From NCBI RefSeq assembly GCF_016714275.1, contig NZ_JADJNP010000001.1:1488001-1552000 (forward strand): a stretch of DNA of 64,000 nucleotides, given 5' to 3'. Below the pieces are notes generated by a model. The model saw nothing but the letters and a program-made list of their open reading frames with translations. It had not been told where the DNA came from and did no database searches. Source of the stretch: Tessaracoccus sp. GTDB lineage: Bacteria > Actinomycetota > Actinomycetes > Propionibacteriales > Propionibacteriaceae. The translations under genes were made by a program, and so were the position numbers. Below are positions 25,010-33,939 of the stretch, one piece after another; the stretch's first letter is position 1; the number at the start of each line of letters is the position of its first letter.

Positions 25010-25034
25010 AGTCACTTTTACGCATGGAGCGGCA

Positions 25035-26006
25035 ATGGGCGACGCGCCGAGACTCGACACCGACGTGCTGACGGTCGGGGTCACCTACCGCGACCTCATC
25101 ATGACGGGGCTGCCTTCCCTGCCGCGGCTCGGAGAGGAGCGCCACGCCACGGCGCTACACGAGACCTGGGGCGGCATCAGCAACATGACGCGCGTCTGCC
25201 GGGCGCTCGGGCTGCGGACGGCCATGAGCACGCCGCTGGGCGACGACGTGGCCAGCGCGCAGCTCGTGTCCGACATGACCGCGCTCGGCATCGACATGTC
25301 ACTCTCACGGACGCATCCCGGGTGGCGGCTCCCCACGACGGTGGCACTGTCGACGTCGGAGGACCGCGCCATGGCCACGGTCGAGGTGGCCCCGCCCGGG
25401 GGCGTGACCGCGCATCTGGACAATGCCTCTTTTCAGGCCGACTCCGTCATCGTCGATATGCGCGATCCGGTGCTGCCCTGGATCGACCGGGTCCGCTCCG
25501 AAGGAGCCGTCGTGTATGCCTCGCGCGGCTTCGACGCCACGGGAGCGTGGTCGACCGAGGCCCTCATTCGCGGCGGCGCCTGCGACGTCTGGATGCTCAA
25601 CGAGCTCGAGGCCACCGCGTTCACGGGCGCGAAGGACGCACGGGAGGCCGCCCGGCTGCTCTCGGCCAAGGTGCCGCTGGTGGTGGTGACAAGGGGCGCC
25701 TCCGGGCTGCTGGCCGTGGACGCGGCCCGCGGCGAGGAGGCGGAGGCGCCCGCCTTCGCCGTCGAGGCGACCGGCACCACGGGCGCGGGCGACTCCGCGC
25801 TGGCCTCGTTCGTCTTCGCCAACCGACTGCCGAGTCTCACCCTTGCTCAGCGGCTGGACGTCGTGGCCTTCGTGGTCGCCACGATCCTCTCCAGCCCATC
25901 AGGGGCGGCCGATCCGCCCCACGCCGACGAGCTCCTCACCCGGGCACGGACCATTGATGACCCGCGCGCCGGACACATCGCCGCCGCCCTCGCTGGCCGG
26001 GCCTGA
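25035..26006 (+). CDS. PfkB family carbohydrate kinase
   Basis: A 323-residue ribokinase-like kinase. The C-terminal PfkB signature TGTTGAGDSALASF contains the catalytic Asp and anion-hole Gly residues. The N-terminal half has the substrate-side WGGISNMTRVCRALGL. The ATG at 25035 is preceded by GGAG at 5 bases; a TTG further upstream is less likely. It is divergent from the HAD and GH125 genes and convergent with the mannosidase operon. It probably phosphorylates a hexose or ketose from mannoside breakdown; the substrate is inferred from context only. Confidence 0.9.
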   Translation: MGDAPRLDTDVLTVGVTYRDLIMTGLPSLPRLGEERHATALHETWGGISNMTRVCRALGLRTAMSTPLGDDVASAQLVSDMTALGIDMSLSRTHPGWRLPTTVALSTSEDRAMATVEVAPPGGVTAHLDNASFQADSVIVDMRDPVLPWIDRVRSEGAVVYASRGFDATGAWSTEALIRGGACDVWMLNELEATAFTGAKDAREAARLLSAKVPLVVVTRGASGLLAVDAARGEEAEAPAFAVEATGTTGAGDSALASFVFANRLPSLTLAQRLDVVAFVVATILSSPSGAADPPHADELLTRARTIDDPRAGHIAAALAGRA

Positions 26007-26013
26007 ACGCGCG

Positions 26014-27036
26014 TCACCACTCGAAGGCGAGGTCCCTCGTCGGTCCCAGCGGCTCGATGTCGCGGAAGACGCCGACCGAGGGGTCGTCCAACTGTCCCTG
26101 CCGTGCGCCGATCGCGTCCAACAGGAGGCCTGCGACCTGATGGCTGCGCAGCGACCGCGTCGCGGCGGCCGGGGCCGGGAGCCGCCCACCCACGCGATGC
26201 ACGATCAGGAAGCTACGCCGCACCTCGACCTCGTCCTCGCCGTGCCCGCCCTCGGCCTTGTGCCCGTGGTCGGTGGTCACAGCGATCAGCCAGTCCTCGC
26301 CCAACTGCTCGTGCCGCTCGGCGACGGCCTTGACCAGGTACCTGGTGTGCTCGTCCACGCGGCCGATGGCGGCGCGGTACTCGGCGGAGTCGGAGCCGAA
26401 GGTGTGGCCCGCGTCGTCGGTCCCCTCGAAGTAGACCACAGAAGCGTCGGGCCCTTCGTGCAGCAGCTTCCACGACGCCCACTGGCACACGGCGGCGTCG
26501 GCCAAGGCGATGCCGCGCCGCAGGTCGGGCTGAAACGCCTGGTGCTGTCCCGTCTTCTGCTGGTCGAGCCGCTGGTGGATCATCGGGCCGGGCCCCGCGG
26601 GATCGGTGAAGGCGTCCCAGGTGGCCGCCGCGAGCGTGCGGGCCTTCGGGTTGGCGAAGAAGACGCGCGACAGCAGGTCAGGGTTCCTGGCGAGGTCGTG
26701 CCCGACGAACTCGTTCCACCACACGTTGCACTCCTCGTGCGTCGCGCCGGTAAGGAGCGAAGACCAGCCGGGCCCGGAGTCGGTGGGCGGCGTCATCCAC
26801 ATCGGGATGATCCTCCCCTCCGACCGCGCATCGCCGACCGCGAGCCGCCGGAGCGTCGGCGCGAGGACTCCATGGCGTTCGGCTTCGGCCGGCGGCACGG
26901 TGCCGTCGGCACCTCCTGAGCCGAACCGTTGGTCCGACGGGTGGTCCGGTGCGGCGAAGAGCGGGTCGGCCGCGACCAGGTCGGGGAACGCCAGGTCGGC
27001 GCGCACGCCGTCGAGGCAGATGAGAAGCAGCTTCAT
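26014..27036 (-). CDS. Alkaline-phosphatase-superfamily phosphodiesterase/nucleotide pyrophosphatase-like
   Basis: A 340-residue protein of the type I phosphodiesterase fold. The N-terminal metal site is LLLICLDGVRADLAF. The nucleophile region is PGWSSLLTGATHEE, with Ser/Thr candidates. Metal ligands follow in FEGTDDAGHTFGSD and TTDHGHK. There is no signal peptide, so it is probably cytoplasmic. The ATG overlaps the GH38 stop (ATGA), making it the last gene of a four-gene deoR-GH4-GH38 operon. The substrate may be a phosphorylated or phosphodiester-linked sugar. Confidence 0.82.
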   Translation of the reverse strand: MKLLLICLDGVRADLAFPDLVAADPLFAAPDHPSDQRFGSGGADGTVPPAEAERHGVLAPTLRRLAVGDARSEGRIIPMWMTPPTDSGPGWSSLLTGATHEECNVWWNEFVGHDLARNPDLLSRVFFANPKARTLAAATWDAFTDPAGPGPMIHQRLDQQKTGQHQAFQPDLRRGIALADAAVCQWASWKLLHEGPDASVVYFEGTDDAGHTFGSDSAEYRAAIGRVDEHTRYLVKAVAERHEQLGEDWLIAVTTDHGHKAEGGHGEDEVEVRRSFLIVHRVGGRLPAPAAATRSLRSHQVAGLLLDAIGARQGQLDDPSVGVFRDIEPLGPTRDLAFEW

Positions 27037-30000
27037 CGGGACCTTCCAAAGCGGAGCGTAAGGATCTGGAACGGTCGGAGCGCGAGGCCGACGGCGGCGC
27101 CCGAGGCAAGGCCGTCGGCGGGCAGTGCCTGGGTCGGCTCCGCGACGGGGTCCTCGAGGAGGTCCACCTCCTGCACCGAGGCAGCGTCCCGGCCGAGCGT
27201 CAACGTGGTCGCGCTCCGGGCGCCGGCGGCCTCGTGCAGCCGGACGATCAGGTCGCCCGAGCCGTCGAAGGCGCGCTTGACGGCATCGATCACGACGAAG
27301 CGGTGCTTCGTCGGCGTGCCCAGCCGCACCAGCGGCCCGGCCTCGGCCGCGCCGTCGAGCGGCCGCAGCGGAAGGTTCAGCCGGATGCCCGCGCGGTGAG
27401 CCGCGCGCACGTCGGCGCCGACGGTCAGACTGTAGGCGAAGGTGTGCGAGCCGAGGTCGGCGGCCGGGTCCGGCGCGTTGGGCGCCCGCAGCAGCGTGAG
27501 ACCGGCATCGACGCCGACGGTCGACGCGCCCGGTGCGGTGCGGGCCGGGTGGACGTCGTGACCGTAGCTGGAGTCGTTGGCCAGCGCGACGCCGTAGCCG
27601 GGCTCGCGCAGCAGCAGCCAACGCTGCCCCGACGTCTCGAACCGCGCCTGATCCCACGACGTGTTGACGGCGACGGGCCGCTCGATGTGGCCGAACTGGA
27701 TCTCTGCGGTGGCGCGCGCGGCGCGCACGGCCAACGGGAAGCCAACCTTGAGGACGCGCGATCGCTCCCGCCAGTCGACGACCAGGTCGAAGTCCACGGC
27801 CGTCGACTCGGCATCGAGGGCGACGCCCTGCACGACCCGGGAGTCGCCGAACGAGCGGGTGATCTCGACGCGTGCCCGAAGCGGACCGGCCTGGACGATA
27901 CGGAGGTCGTCGACGGCGTCGAGCGGCATGGCCTGGCGGCGGTACTGCTCCTCCAACTCCCAGGCGTCGAAGCAGCTGGGGTGGTCGGGATGGAGGGTGA
28001 GTAGGTTGCCCCGCCCCTCAGGGAGCAGGAGTTCCCGGCGTGCGGCGTGGTCCCAGACAGAGGAAAGCGTTCCGTCGGGCGCGATCCGCGCCCGTACGAG
28101 CCCGTTGTTCAGCACCACCGACGAGCCTTCCCAGGTCGCCTCGACGGCACGCGTCGGCTCGCGGACAGCCGACGAGAGGCCGGCGACGGAGAGCTCGGGA
28201 ACCTCGACGAGGCTGAGCCGCCCGCCGATCTCGATCACCTCGCGACGAGCGTGTGAAGCGGCGTTGAGCACGCCCCCGGCCCCACCCGAGGACCGCGCAA
28301 TGTGGGCGAGAAGGGTCTCCAACTCGGTGACGAGGGCGGCGAACTCCTCGGCGGCGTCGCGGTTCACCCACGCAGTGCTGCTGCCGGGAAGGATGTCGTG
28401 GAACTGCAGCAGGAGAAGCCGGCGCCAGAGGGCCTCCAATCGGTCGGCCGGGTAGTCGACCTCCGGTCCCAGCGCCGCGAGGAACTCGATGACGGACAGC
28501 AGCGACTCGCTCCGGCGGTTTCCCTGCTTGAGCGCATGCTGGGTGGTGTAGACGCCGCGGTGGAACTCCAGGTAGAGCTCGCCGGTCCAGGTCGGCGGGT
28601 CCGGGTACTCCGCGCGTGCCGCCGCGAAGAACTCGGCGGGGCCTCCGGGAGCGAGCCGAGGGGCGTCCTCCATGTCCGCGAAGCGGCGCACCCGCTCCAT
28701 CATCTCCGGGACGGGACCGCCCCCGCCGTCGCCGTAGCCGTAGGGCAGCAGCGAGTGCGCGGCGCGGCCCTTCTCCTTGAAGTTGGCTTCGGCGCGCTTC
28801 ACCTCCTCGGCGCTGACGATGCTGTCATAGCAGTCCACAGGCGGGAAGTGGGTCCAGATCTTTGTGCCGTCGATCCCCTCCCACCAGAAGGTGTGGTGCG
28901 GGAGGCTGTTGACCCGGTTCCAGGAGAGCTTCTGGGTGAAGAACCAGCGCATGCCTGCGAGCCGCGCGATTTGCGGGAGCGCGCCGGTGTAGCCGAAGGA
29001 GTCGGGCAGCCAGAGGCAGTCGGGTCTAGCGCCGAGCTCCTCACCCATCCACCGGAGCCCGGAGGTCAGCTGGCGCACGAGCGACTCGCCGCCGGGCAGG
29101 TTGGTATCGGACTCGACCCACATGCCGCCGACCACATGCCACTGACCGGCGGCGATGGCCTCGCGGACCCGGTCGAACACCTCCGGGGAGGCCTCCTTCA
29201 ACCACTGGTAGTGCTGCGCGGACGTGCAGGCGAAGTGGAAGTCCGGGTACTCCTCGGCGAGCGCGGCCGTGTTGGCGAACGTGCGCAACACCTTGCGCCG
29301 GGTCTCGCGGATCGGCCAGAGCCACGCGGAGTCGATGTGCGCGTGCCCGACGGCGGTCATCCGCTGGGCGGAGCTGTTGGCTCCGCTGGCGATCAGGGGC
29401 GCGAGCACCTGCCGCGCAGCTGCCGCTCGGGCGACGATGTCGCCAGCGTCGACGACATCTGCCGCGTCCTCCAGACTGCGCAGCAGCCGGGCGCGATGCG
29501 TGGACTGCTCGGGCAGCTCGCGCATCAGGCCGTCGAGGACCTCGAGGTCGCACAACAGCGCCCAGGTCTCGTCGTTGCGGATGACGACGTCCGCCCCGCC
29601 GAACCGCCACACCGGGTCCGTGGAAGCCGTGCGGGTATCCCCCTGCAGCGTCGGCTCCATGGTGTGCGTCGACATGTTCGGGTTGGCCGCGGCCTCGACA
29701 TAGAGGCGGAGCGTCCCTTCGTCGGCGAGCAGGGGACGGGACGCGCGCTCGGCGCGTGCGGCCAGTGCGCCGTGGTTCAAGGCGACGGTGCGGTTCATCG
29801 GGTTGACCGCCTTCAGGGGCCACCCGTCGTCGGTGAACACCATGCCCTCCGACTGGTTGCCAGCCCAGTCGCCAACGAACCCGAGATCGACGCGCAAGTC
29901 CAGCTTCTCGCGGAGCGCGTGGGCGGGGACACGACCCTCGACGCGCAGCCACCACGTGCTCCACGCCGGACCCCACCAGGTGCCCGGCGGGAAGTCCGCG

Positions 30001-30155
30001 TAGCTGCCCGCAAGGGCCTCCTCGAAGGCGACCGGCTCCCCGGGCGCGCGCCAGGCGGACACGTCGAGCCTCGTGACAACGGTGTAGAGCCGCTGGCTGA
30101 CCCGCTCACGCAGCCGCGCGATGCGCTCCTCGACGAGCACCCTATCGTCATGCAT
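27033..30155 (-). CDS. GH38 alpha-mannosidase
   Basis: A 1040-residue retaining alpha-mannosidase. The zinc motif HAHID (His271, Asp275) is followed by SAWLWPIRETRRK. The likely nucleophile is Asp385 in LPDSFGY, with TQKLSWNRVN downstream. The large C-terminal beta-domains are complete. There is no signal peptide, so it cleaves internalised mannosides. Its start overlaps the GH4 3' end by 8 bases and its stop overlaps the phosphodiesterase. Size and order suit the cytoplasmic bacterial GH38 branch. Confidence 0.95.
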   Translation of the reverse strand: MHDDRVLVEERIARLRERVSQRLYTVVTRLDVSAWRAPGEPVAFEEALAGSYADFPPGTWWGPAWSTWWLRVEGRVPAHALREKLDLRVDLGFVGDWAGNQSEGMVFTDDGWPLKAVNPMNRTVALNHGALAARAERASRPLLADEGTLRLYVEAAANPNMSTHTMEPTLQGDTRTASTDPVWRFGGADVVIRNDETWALLCDLEVLDGLMRELPEQSTHRARLLRSLEDAADVVDAGDIVARAAAARQVLAPLIASGANSSAQRMTAVGHAHIDSAWLWPIRETRRKVLRTFANTAALAEEYPDFHFACTSAQHYQWLKEASPEVFDRVREAIAAGQWHVVGGMWVESDTNLPGGESLVRQLTSGLRWMGEELGARPDCLWLPDSFGYTGALPQIARLAGMRWFFTQKLSWNRVNSLPHHTFWWEGIDGTKIWTHFPPVDCYDSIVSAEEVKRAEANFKEKGRAAHSLLPYGYGDGGGGPVPEMMERVRRFADMEDAPRLAPGGPAEFFAAARAEYPDPPTWTGELYLEFHRGVYTTQHALKQGNRRSESLLSVIEFLAALGPEVDYPADRLEALWRRLLLLQFHDILPGSSTAWVNRDAAEEFAALVTELETLLAHIARSSGGAGGVLNAASHARREVIEIGGRLSLVEVPELSVAGLSSAVREPTRAVEATWEGSSVVLNNGLVRARIAPDGTLSSVWDHAARRELLLPEGRGNLLTLHPDHPSCFDAWELEEQYRRQAMPLDAVDDLRIVQAGPLRARVEITRSFGDSRVVQGVALDAESTAVDFDLVVDWRERSRVLKVGFPLAVRAARATAEIQFGHIERPVAVNTSWDQARFETSGQRWLLLREPGYGVALANDSSYGHDVHPARTAPGASTVGVDAGLTLLRAPNAPDPAADLGSHTFAYSLTVGADVRAAHRAGIRLNLPLRPLDGAAEAGPLVRLGTPTKHRFVVIDAVKRAFDGSGDLIVRLHEAAGARSATTLTLGRDAASVQEVDLLEDPVAEPTQALPADGLASGAAVGLALRPFQILTLRFGRSR

Positions 30156-31542
30156 GAGCCGCGTCCCGCAGGTAGTTCAGCTCCTCGAAGCTCTCGATCA
30201 GCTCGTCAAGAAGGGAGACCGCCACCTCGTAGGAGTCCACGAGCGGGTGATACATCAGCGCGAGGACCGCATCCTCGCGCGAGCCCTCGGTGGCAGCGGC
30301 GATCGTGTAACGCTCGACCACCTTCGCGTTGACGACGAGCCCACGGCCGTGCTCGGGCAAGACGGCGCCGGGCAGGCGCTGCAGGCCACGCCCGTCGACG
30401 CGACACGGGATCTCGACGACCGCCGCGTCGTCGAGATCGGGGAGGGTGCCGCGGTTGGCGACGTTCAGGATGAGGGTTGCCGGCTCGTCGTTGGCGATGG
30501 CATGCATGATCGAGAGGGCCACCTGGTCGTATCCGCCCGTCTCCAGGTCGGCGTCGTCACGCTCGAAGCTGCCCGCCGCCTCGCGGTTGGTGGCCATGTA
30601 GGTCTCTTCCCGCTCCCGGCGGGTACGCTCCCACAGGTCGTAGGCACCGTCGCCGGCGCGCCGCGCCTCGCGGTAGAACCCGGCCTGCTGCGCCTCGAGG
30701 AACACGCCGCGCGTCCGGTCGGAGGCTAGATCGATCGTGAGGTCCTCGCGGGAAAAGTAGTAGTAGTGCAGGTACTCGTTGGGCAGCGCTCCGAGCGTAC
30801 GGATCAGGGGCGCGCCGAAGAGCCGGCCCTCCTCGAAGGTCTCGATGAGATCCGGGCGCGCCAGCAGCAGCGGAAGCACGTCCGTGCCATCGACGTGGAG
30901 CGTGCTGATCCAGCCGAGGTGATTCAGGCCCGCGTAGCCGATCCGGATCCGGTCGGAGCCCGAGTCGGGCGCAGGGACGTCGGCCGCGATCAGGCCGGCC
31001 CTGCGCAGCGCGTCGAGCGCGCGTCGCGCGAGCCCGAGCGGCGAATCACAGATGCCGATGACCCGGTCGCCCAGGTGGCGCTGCATGACCTCTGTGACGA
31101 CGCCGGCGGGGTTGGTGAAGTTCATCACCCACGCGTGCGGGGCGTGCGTCTTGATCTTCTCGACGAGGTCGAGGACGGCGGGGATGCAGCGCAGTGCATA
31201 GGAGATGCCCCCCGCGCCCACGGTCTCCTGGCCGATGACGCCGTGGCGCAGCGCGACCTGCTCGTCGACGGCGCGGCCGTGCGTGCCACCGACGCGCATC
31301 GCCGAGAACACGAAGTCCGTTCCGGCGAGCGCAGTCTCGGCGTCGCTTGTCGTGATGACCGCCGGGGCCTCGTCCGCGTGCTGCTCGAGCTCGCGCAGCA
31401 CCTCCGCGATGGCCCCGAGCCGGCTCTCATCGGTGTCGTAGAGCCGGAGTTCCGTCACCCGCTCCGCGGAGCGATCCGCGATCAGTGCCTTGTAGATGAG
31501 CGGTACGCGGAACCCGCCGCCGCCGATGATGGTGAGTTTCAT
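30148..31542 (-). CDS. GH4 family NAD+- and Mn2+-dependent glycosidase (6-phospho-glucosidase-like)
   Basis: A 464-residue GH4 enzyme. The N-terminal Rossmann fold is MKLTIIGGGGFRVPL, followed by the family motifs VMNFTNPAG and GICDSPLGLARR with the metal-binding Cys. GH4 enzymes hydrolyse alpha- or beta-glycosides, often 6-phosphorylated, through a redox elimination. There is no PTS gene here and the importer is an ABC type, so the substrate might be unphosphorylated or phosphorylated internally. It is coupled to deoR (ATGA) and GH38. Confidence 0.9.
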   Translation of the reverse strand: MKLTIIGGGGFRVPLIYKALIADRSAERVTELRLYDTDESRLGAIAEVLRELEQHADEAPAVITTSDAETALAGTDFVFSAMRVGGTHGRAVDEQVALRHGVIGQETVGAGGISYALRCIPAVLDLVEKIKTHAPHAWVMNFTNPAGVVTEVMQRHLGDRVIGICDSPLGLARRALDALRRAGLIAADVPAPDSGSDRIRIGYAGLNHLGWISTLHVDGTDVLPLLLARPDLIETFEEGRLFGAPLIRTLGALPNEYLHYYYFSREDLTIDLASDRTRGVFLEAQQAGFYREARRAGDGAYDLWERTRREREETYMATNREAAGSFERDDADLETGGYDQVALSIMHAIANDEPATLILNVANRGTLPDLDDAAVVEIPCRVDGRGLQRLPGAVLPEHGRGLVVNAKVVERYTIAAATEGSREDAVLALMYHPLVDSYEVAVSLLDELIESFEELNYLRDAAHA

Positions 31543-32294
31543 ACCAGCGTTACCTCCGTATCGTGCGTGCGGCAGTGCTCCACCAGTGAATCCGGCAGGC
31601 GCCGCGCGTCGGTGATGATGCCGTCGAGCCGACCGACCTCGAAGGGCGAGCTTCCGCCCTTTCCGGGGAACTTCTCAGAGTCGGCCAACAGGTAGGTCGT
31701 TGTGGCGGCCGCGTGGATCGCGCGCTTGATGCCGCTCTGCGAGTAGGACGTGTCTCTGACCCGGCCGGAGGCGGAGACGCCGGAACAGCCGAGGAATGCG
31801 ATGTCGGCCTGCTGGTGGACGAGGGCATCCACCACCGGCGCGCCGGTGAAGCACTGGTACTGCTCCGACCAGTGGCCTCCGAGCAGGATGATGGCAGCCC
31901 GCCCGCCGGCACGCAGCACCTCGAAGGCGGGAAGGGAGGCGGTCAGCACCGTCACCTCCCGGTCCTTCAGCGCGAGCGCCAGATGGTGCACCGTCGTGCC
32001 GATGTCCAGGATGACCGTGGAGCCCTCTGGGACGAGCTCTGCGGCCGCAGTCCCGATGCGACGTTTGCCTGCGCCGGCGCGGACGAGCGCCTCCTGGAAG
32101 GGATCGTCGACGTCAACAGCGAGGCGGACCCCACCCCATGTCCGTTCCACCTTACCGAGGCGCTTGAGCTCGACGATGTCGCGGCGGGTCGTGGCGGGGC
32201 TGATGCCCAACTCTGCGGCGAGTTCCGCGACCGATGCCGCTCCCTTGGCCTGCACGAGGCCAACGAGCGCTTCGTGGCGCACTGTCTTCAACAC
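31539..32294 (-). CDS. DeoR family sugar-responsive transcriptional regulator
   Basis: A 251-residue repressor. The N-terminal HTH reads SVAELAAELGISPATTRRD and continues with the DeoR signature VELKRLGKVERTWGG. The C-terminal sugar-phosphate sensor domain contains ILDIGTTVHHLA and LADSEKF. It starts with GTG at 32294, 6 bases after TAGATT, so the mRNA is probably leaderless. It heads the mannosidase operon and is divergent from the ABC importer. It probably controls both and responds to a phosphosugar, as is usual in the family. Confidence 0.92.
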   Translation of the reverse strand: MLKTVRHEALVGLVQAKGAASVAELAAELGISPATTRRDIVELKRLGKVERTWGGVRLAVDVDDPFQEALVRAGAGKRRIGTAAAELVPEGSTVILDIGTTVHHLALALKDREVTVLTASLPAFEVLRAGGRAAIILLGGHWSEQYQCFTGAPVVDALVHQQADIAFLGCSGVSASGRVRDTSYSQSGIKRAIHAAATTTYLLADSEKFPGKGGSSPFEVGRLDGIITDARRLPDSLVEHCRTHDTEVTLV

Positions 32295-32300
32295 CCGACC

Positions 32301-32306
32301 AATCTA
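32301..32306 (-). promoter_or_regulatory. Leaderless-type -10 box (TAGATT) for deoR
   Basis: TAGATT on the minus strand ends 6 bases before the GTG at 32294, without a ribosome-binding site. Confidence 0.5.
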
Positions 32307-32340
32307 GCGGAGATCCGAACCGCTCGCTCAGATTTACGCA

Positions 32341-32359
32341 TTTCAATCAAAATCTTTCA
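32341..32359 (+). promoter_or_regulatory. Tandem TTTCA boxes, candidate DeoR operator
   Basis: Two TTTCA sequences (32341-32345 and 32355-32359) are 14 bases apart, a direct-repeat layout common for DeoR-family operators. The second overlaps the -35 of the importer promoter, which would allow repression. Confidence 0.45.
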
Positions 32360-32383
32360 GATAGTGCGCGAGGGTGCTAGATT
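32355..32383 (+). promoter_or_regulatory. Sigma-A-like promoter of the sugar ABC importer
   Basis: TTTCAG (-35) and TAGATT (-10) with a 17-bp spacer, on the strand of the importer genes. The start site would lie near 32390, leaving a leader of about 230 bases. Confidence 0.5.
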
Positions 32384-32622
32384 TCCACCTGTCACAAGGA
32401 TCGGGGACGATCGGAGGTACTGAACAACGAAGTCAACCGCCACGCTGTCGAGTCGCGGCTACTCGCTCTTTGCGCATTCCCCTCGTGTCCGGGTACCTGC
32501 CTAGACCGAGGGACACCCCTCATCTCGGACGCTGAGTCCCCACAACTACTCCAAATCAATCATCTTGCTCAATGGTTCCGCCGGTTTCGGCGGCTACCGA
32601 TCGAACCGAAGGAGTTCGGACA

Positions 32623-33939
32623 ATGACCGTTTCACGACGCACCCTCCTCCGCGGCGGCGCCCTCGGCGTCGGCGTCCTCGGGCTCGGCGGCCTCGCCGCC
32701 TGCTCCACTGCGGCCCCCGTCCCCGCCCCCACCGGTGGCGCCACGGGCGGCGCCGGTGCCACCCAGAAGATCCTGTGGACCTGGCCGGAGGGCTTCGGCA
32801 AGAAGGTCCTCGACGCGGTCGCCGCAGAGTTCTCGCAGTACCAGCTGCGCCAGGACATCATCGGCGGCGACTTCAAGCAGAAGCTGACGACGACCTTCAC
32901 CGCCGGCACCGGGTTGCCGGACATCACAGGAGTCAAGGGCGAGGACATCGCGTTCTTCCGCACCCAGGCGAAGTACTTCGTCGACCTCAACACCGTCGGC
33001 GCGGCCGACATCAAGGACGCCTACCTCGACTGGAAGTGGGCCCAGGCGACGACGACCGACGGCCAGCAACTCGGTATCCCGATCGACATCGGCCCCACCG
33101 CGCTGTTCTACCGCTTCGACGTGTTCGAGGACGCGGGCCTGCCCTCCGACCCTGTCGAGCTCGCCGCGGCCATCCGCACCTGGGACGAGTACTTCGAGAT
33201 CGGCAAGGAGCTACTGGCGAAGAAGCCCGACACGTACCTCGTGCGCAACACCGGCGGGCTCTTCGACACCGTGTGGAAGCAGAGCGGCAAGGGCTTCATC
33301 GACGAGAACGGCACCTTCATCGGCGATCAGGACCACATCAAGAACGCGTGGACCACCGCGATGAAGGCCCTCGACGCCGGGATCGTCGCCACGCTCGCCT
33401 CGAACACCGCCGACTCGGCCGCTGCCGTGAACGAGGGCAGGCTGCCCGCCGACTTCGGCGCATCGTGGCACCTCGCCGACCTAATGGTCGACGCGCCCGA
33501 CACCGCGGGCAAGTGGCACGTCTGCGAACACCCTGGTGACGCCACCAACAACGGCGGCTCGTTCCTCACGATCCCCGCGGGCGTCAGCGACCCGGCCGCG
33601 TCCTTCGAGCTGATCTCCTTCATCCTCAACCCGCAGAACCAGGCATACGAGTTCGAGGACAAGGGCAACTTCCCGGCGACCCCCGCCTCGTTCGACATGC
33701 CGGAGGTCGCCGGTCCCGTCGAGTTCCTGGGCGGGCAGAAGGCCGCCGAAGTGTTCGGCCATGCCGCCGAGACGGTCCGGCCGCTGTTCGAGGACCCCAA
33801 CGAGAACACCGTCAACGCCCCGTTCTTCGCCGAGATCGACCTTGTCGAGAACTCGAAGAAGGACCCCGAGAAGGCATGGGCCGACGCCGTCGCAGCGGCG
33901 AAGCGCCTCGCCAAACAAGTCGGCCTCACCGTCGAATGA
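32623..33939 (+). CDS. Sugar ABC transporter substrate-binding lipoprotein
   Basis: A 438-residue extracellular sugar-binding protein. The N terminus SRRTLLRGGALG has twin arginines and ends in a lipobox L-A-A-C, so Cys27 would be lipidated after export, possibly by the Tat route. The mature part has the periplasmic-binding-protein (family 1) fold with an ITGVKGEDIAFF hinge-like start. GGAG lies about 8 bases before the ATG. It overlaps the first permease gene (ATGA). It probably captures mannosides or related oligosaccharides; specificity is inferred from neighbours. Confidence 0.92.
   Translation: MTVSRRTLLRGGALGVGVLGLGGLAACSTAAPVPAPTGGATGGAGATQKILWTWPEGFGKKVLDAVAAEFSQYQLRQDIIGGDFKQKLTTTFTAGTGLPDITGVKGEDIAFFRTQAKYFVDLNTVGAADIKDAYLDWKWAQATTTDGQQLGIPIDIGPTALFYRFDVFEDAGLPSDPVELAAAIRTWDEYFEIGKELLAKKPDTYLVRNTGGLFDTVWKQSGKGFIDENGTFIGDQDHIKNAWTTAMKALDAGIVATLASNTADSAAAVNEGRLPADFGASWHLADLMVDAPDTAGKWHVCEHPGDATNNGGSFLTIPAGVSDPAASFELISFILNPQNQAYEFEDKGNFPATPASFDMPEVAGPVEFLGGQKAAEVFGHAAETVRPLFEDPNENTVNAPFFAEIDLVENSKKDPEKAWADAVAAAKRLAKQVGLTVE

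Larger units (their letters stand above)
32295..32622. other. 328-bp divergent control region between deoR and the sugar importer
   Basis: No gene is seen. It contains the deoR -10 box, tandem TTTCA boxes, a promoter for the importer at 32355-32383 and a small CCGCCG/CGGCGG hairpin at 32578-32593 shortly before the importer start. The transcript leader of the importer would be about 230 bases, unusually long here. Confidence 0.5.

Noticed and set aside
28302..30332. A 676-codon open frame antisense to the GH38 gene
   Set aside because: Shadow of a confirmed alpha-mannosidase, no domain or ribosome site.
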